From contig NC_081413.1 in assembly GCF_030272615.1 (NCBI RefSeq), positions 19,232,285 through 19,296,284 of the forward strand: a stretch of DNA of 64,000 bases. Direction: 5' to 3'. Of this stretch, positions 63,031 to 64,000 are shown one piece after another. The stretch is from Cryptomeria japonica (lineage: Eukaryota > Streptophyta > Pinopsida > Cupressales > Cupressaceae). Within the stretch, counting starts at the first letter, position 1; each line of letters starts with the position of its first letter. A program made the translations under genes and the position numbers. The notes beneath the pieces were generated by a model. That model did no database searches. It saw only the letters and a program-made list of their open reading frames with translations, and had not been told where the DNA came from.

Positions 63031-63927
63031 TCAGTCTAATGTTGCCAATAAATGGTTTTCAACATTAGACCTGATATTGTTTTCTTGATTTTCACTTTTG
63101 CAATTAGGAGATTTAACATCCATTTGACTTGAAGATACGTTAGCAGAATCCCTGGTGAAATTTGTTGCGGGTTTGATTTCATCAAGATATAAGGATATGG
63201 CATGGTCATTCAGAAAGGTATCAATAGCAGTATGTCCTTCATTTTCCCAGTCCATAGGTTCAAGATAGCTTAAGGATAAAGGATCTTCAGGTTGAATAGT
63301 TTCAAAGATATTAGGGGTCATGATAGACATGTCAGAGCTTTCAGTATGTATTTTGATGTCTAGAACGATACTCTCATCAGAATGACCTTGCATAAGAATA
63401 TCCTGATCATCCTCGGTTAAGTCCATGTCAATCGAATGTGATTCTGATTCAAGTAGGCTAGTTCCTAACGTTTGTTTTGCATACGTGTGAACTACATCGA
63501 TTACTATATCTGCTTCTTCATCCCTCTCAATTTGAAGTTGCTCTTGTTTGTTTTTCCATGATAGCAAGTATTCTCCATTTCCTTGATCTTTCAGCTGCAT
63601 TTGTTTTTCCATGTTTGACAAAATTGATTCAAATGATTGTTCCTTAGATTGTGTGCTTGAAGGTGCTTCCTCTCTATTATGTGAAACAATGACCTCTTGA
63701 GCTGATTTTTGATTATTACAACACTGCACTAGATTTGAGTCTGTTGGTATTGTGATTTCCTGTCCCTCGTAGGGAAACTTTAAGCACCGATGATCTATTG
63801 ATAGAATAGCCTGTATGTCCTGAATCCATGGTCTCCCCAAGAGTATATTATATGGTAGGTCCATGTCTAGAACTTGGCATGGTGTGTCCTTCTGCAAAGG
63901 TCCCACTGTGATGGGTAATATCACCAT
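63031..63927 (-). pseudogene. Gypsy F protease C-terminal part and linker
   Basis: Open for 298 codons. The start (VGPLQKDTPCQVLDMDLPYN, then ILLGRPWIQDIQAILSIDHR and CLKFPYEGQEITIP) is the C-terminal half of the retroviral-type aspartic protease domain of plant gypsy elements; the active-site D-S/T-G would lie to the right, at or outside the edge. The following ~230 residues are acidic and unstructured (SESHSIDMDLTEDDQDILMQ). The frame ends ENHLLATLD at a stop at 63031, where a reverse transcriptase should begin. Length and openness suggest relatively recent activity. Confidence 0.75.
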
Positions 63928-64000
63928 TCCTTTAGAGGAATGCTCTTCTTCATTATGTGCTTTGATTTTGATCTTTTTCTAGGGATCATCTGCATCTTCT

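Larger units (their letters stand above)
58022..64000 (-). mobile_element. Ty3/gypsy element F, 3' part, running off the right edge
   Basis: Minus-strand element. From the right edge leftward it holds protease, a gap without reverse transcriptase, RNase H, integrase, a long 3' non-coding region with tandem repeats, a polypurine tract and the 3' LTR. Integrase after RNase H is the gypsy order. The retained wording in protease and integrase and the long 3' spacer fit the plant Tat/Athila side of gypsy, but I cannot fix the lineage. The 5' LTR and gag lie outside the window. Confidence 0.85.

Overview
This window looks like nuclear DNA from a seed plant with a large, repeat-packed genome, most probably a conifer. 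It is AT-rich, is filled with old nested LTR retrotransposons, and holds only scraps of host genes: two cytochrome P450 pseudogenes and two possible pentatricopeptide-repeat (PPR) remnants. The P450 scraps resemble the CYP725/CYP716 group of the CYP85 clan. CYP725 is best known from the taxoid hydroxylases of yew, so Taxaceae or a related conifer is my inference, not something the sequence proves. I see no intact host gene, tRNA, rRNA or CRISPR.

Layout. 1-1467: no gene recognised. 1468-4560: 3' half of a decayed Ty1/copia element (E) with its 3' LTR. 4561-7100: non-genic, ending in a ~390-bp tandem duplication. 7101-19700: a 12.6-kb DNA transposon with ~25-bp terminal inverted repeats (TIRs), a probable 4-bp target duplication and palindromic subterminal repeats. 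It carries two convergent multi-exon genes, a DDE-like transposase on + and an unrecognised partner gene on -, plus internal satellite-like arrays. I cannot assign it to a superfamily, and it is the best candidate here for an undescribed system.

21687-42589: a four-element nest. Copia element C (minus strand, short LTRs) was split in gag by copia element A (plus strand). A was split twice: in pol by element B, a non-autonomous LTR element without reverse transcriptase or integrase that carries a zinc-knuckle ORF and a ~1070-codon unknown ORF; and in its 5' LTR by D, a 1.76-kb solo LTR. Target duplications and host reading frames that rejoin across the insertions support the order C, then A, then B and D.

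42590-46300: PPR remnants and AT-rich DNA. 47530-56100: two minus-strand P450 pseudogenes (47530-48165 and 54406-55967), apparently products of one duplication because their 5' flanks also match. Between them lies a 1.93-kb insertion flanked by a perfect 18-bp duplication, the signature of target-primed (LINE-machinery) insertion. 56200-58021: non-genic, with a long TA microsatellite. 58022-64000: the 3' part of a minus-strand Ty3/gypsy element (F) whose reverse transcriptase is missing; it runs off the right edge.

Almost every coding region carries stops or frameshifts, so the window is mainly a fossil record. What can still be read well is the structure of the DNA transposon, the order of nested insertions, and how the P450 copies were broken.
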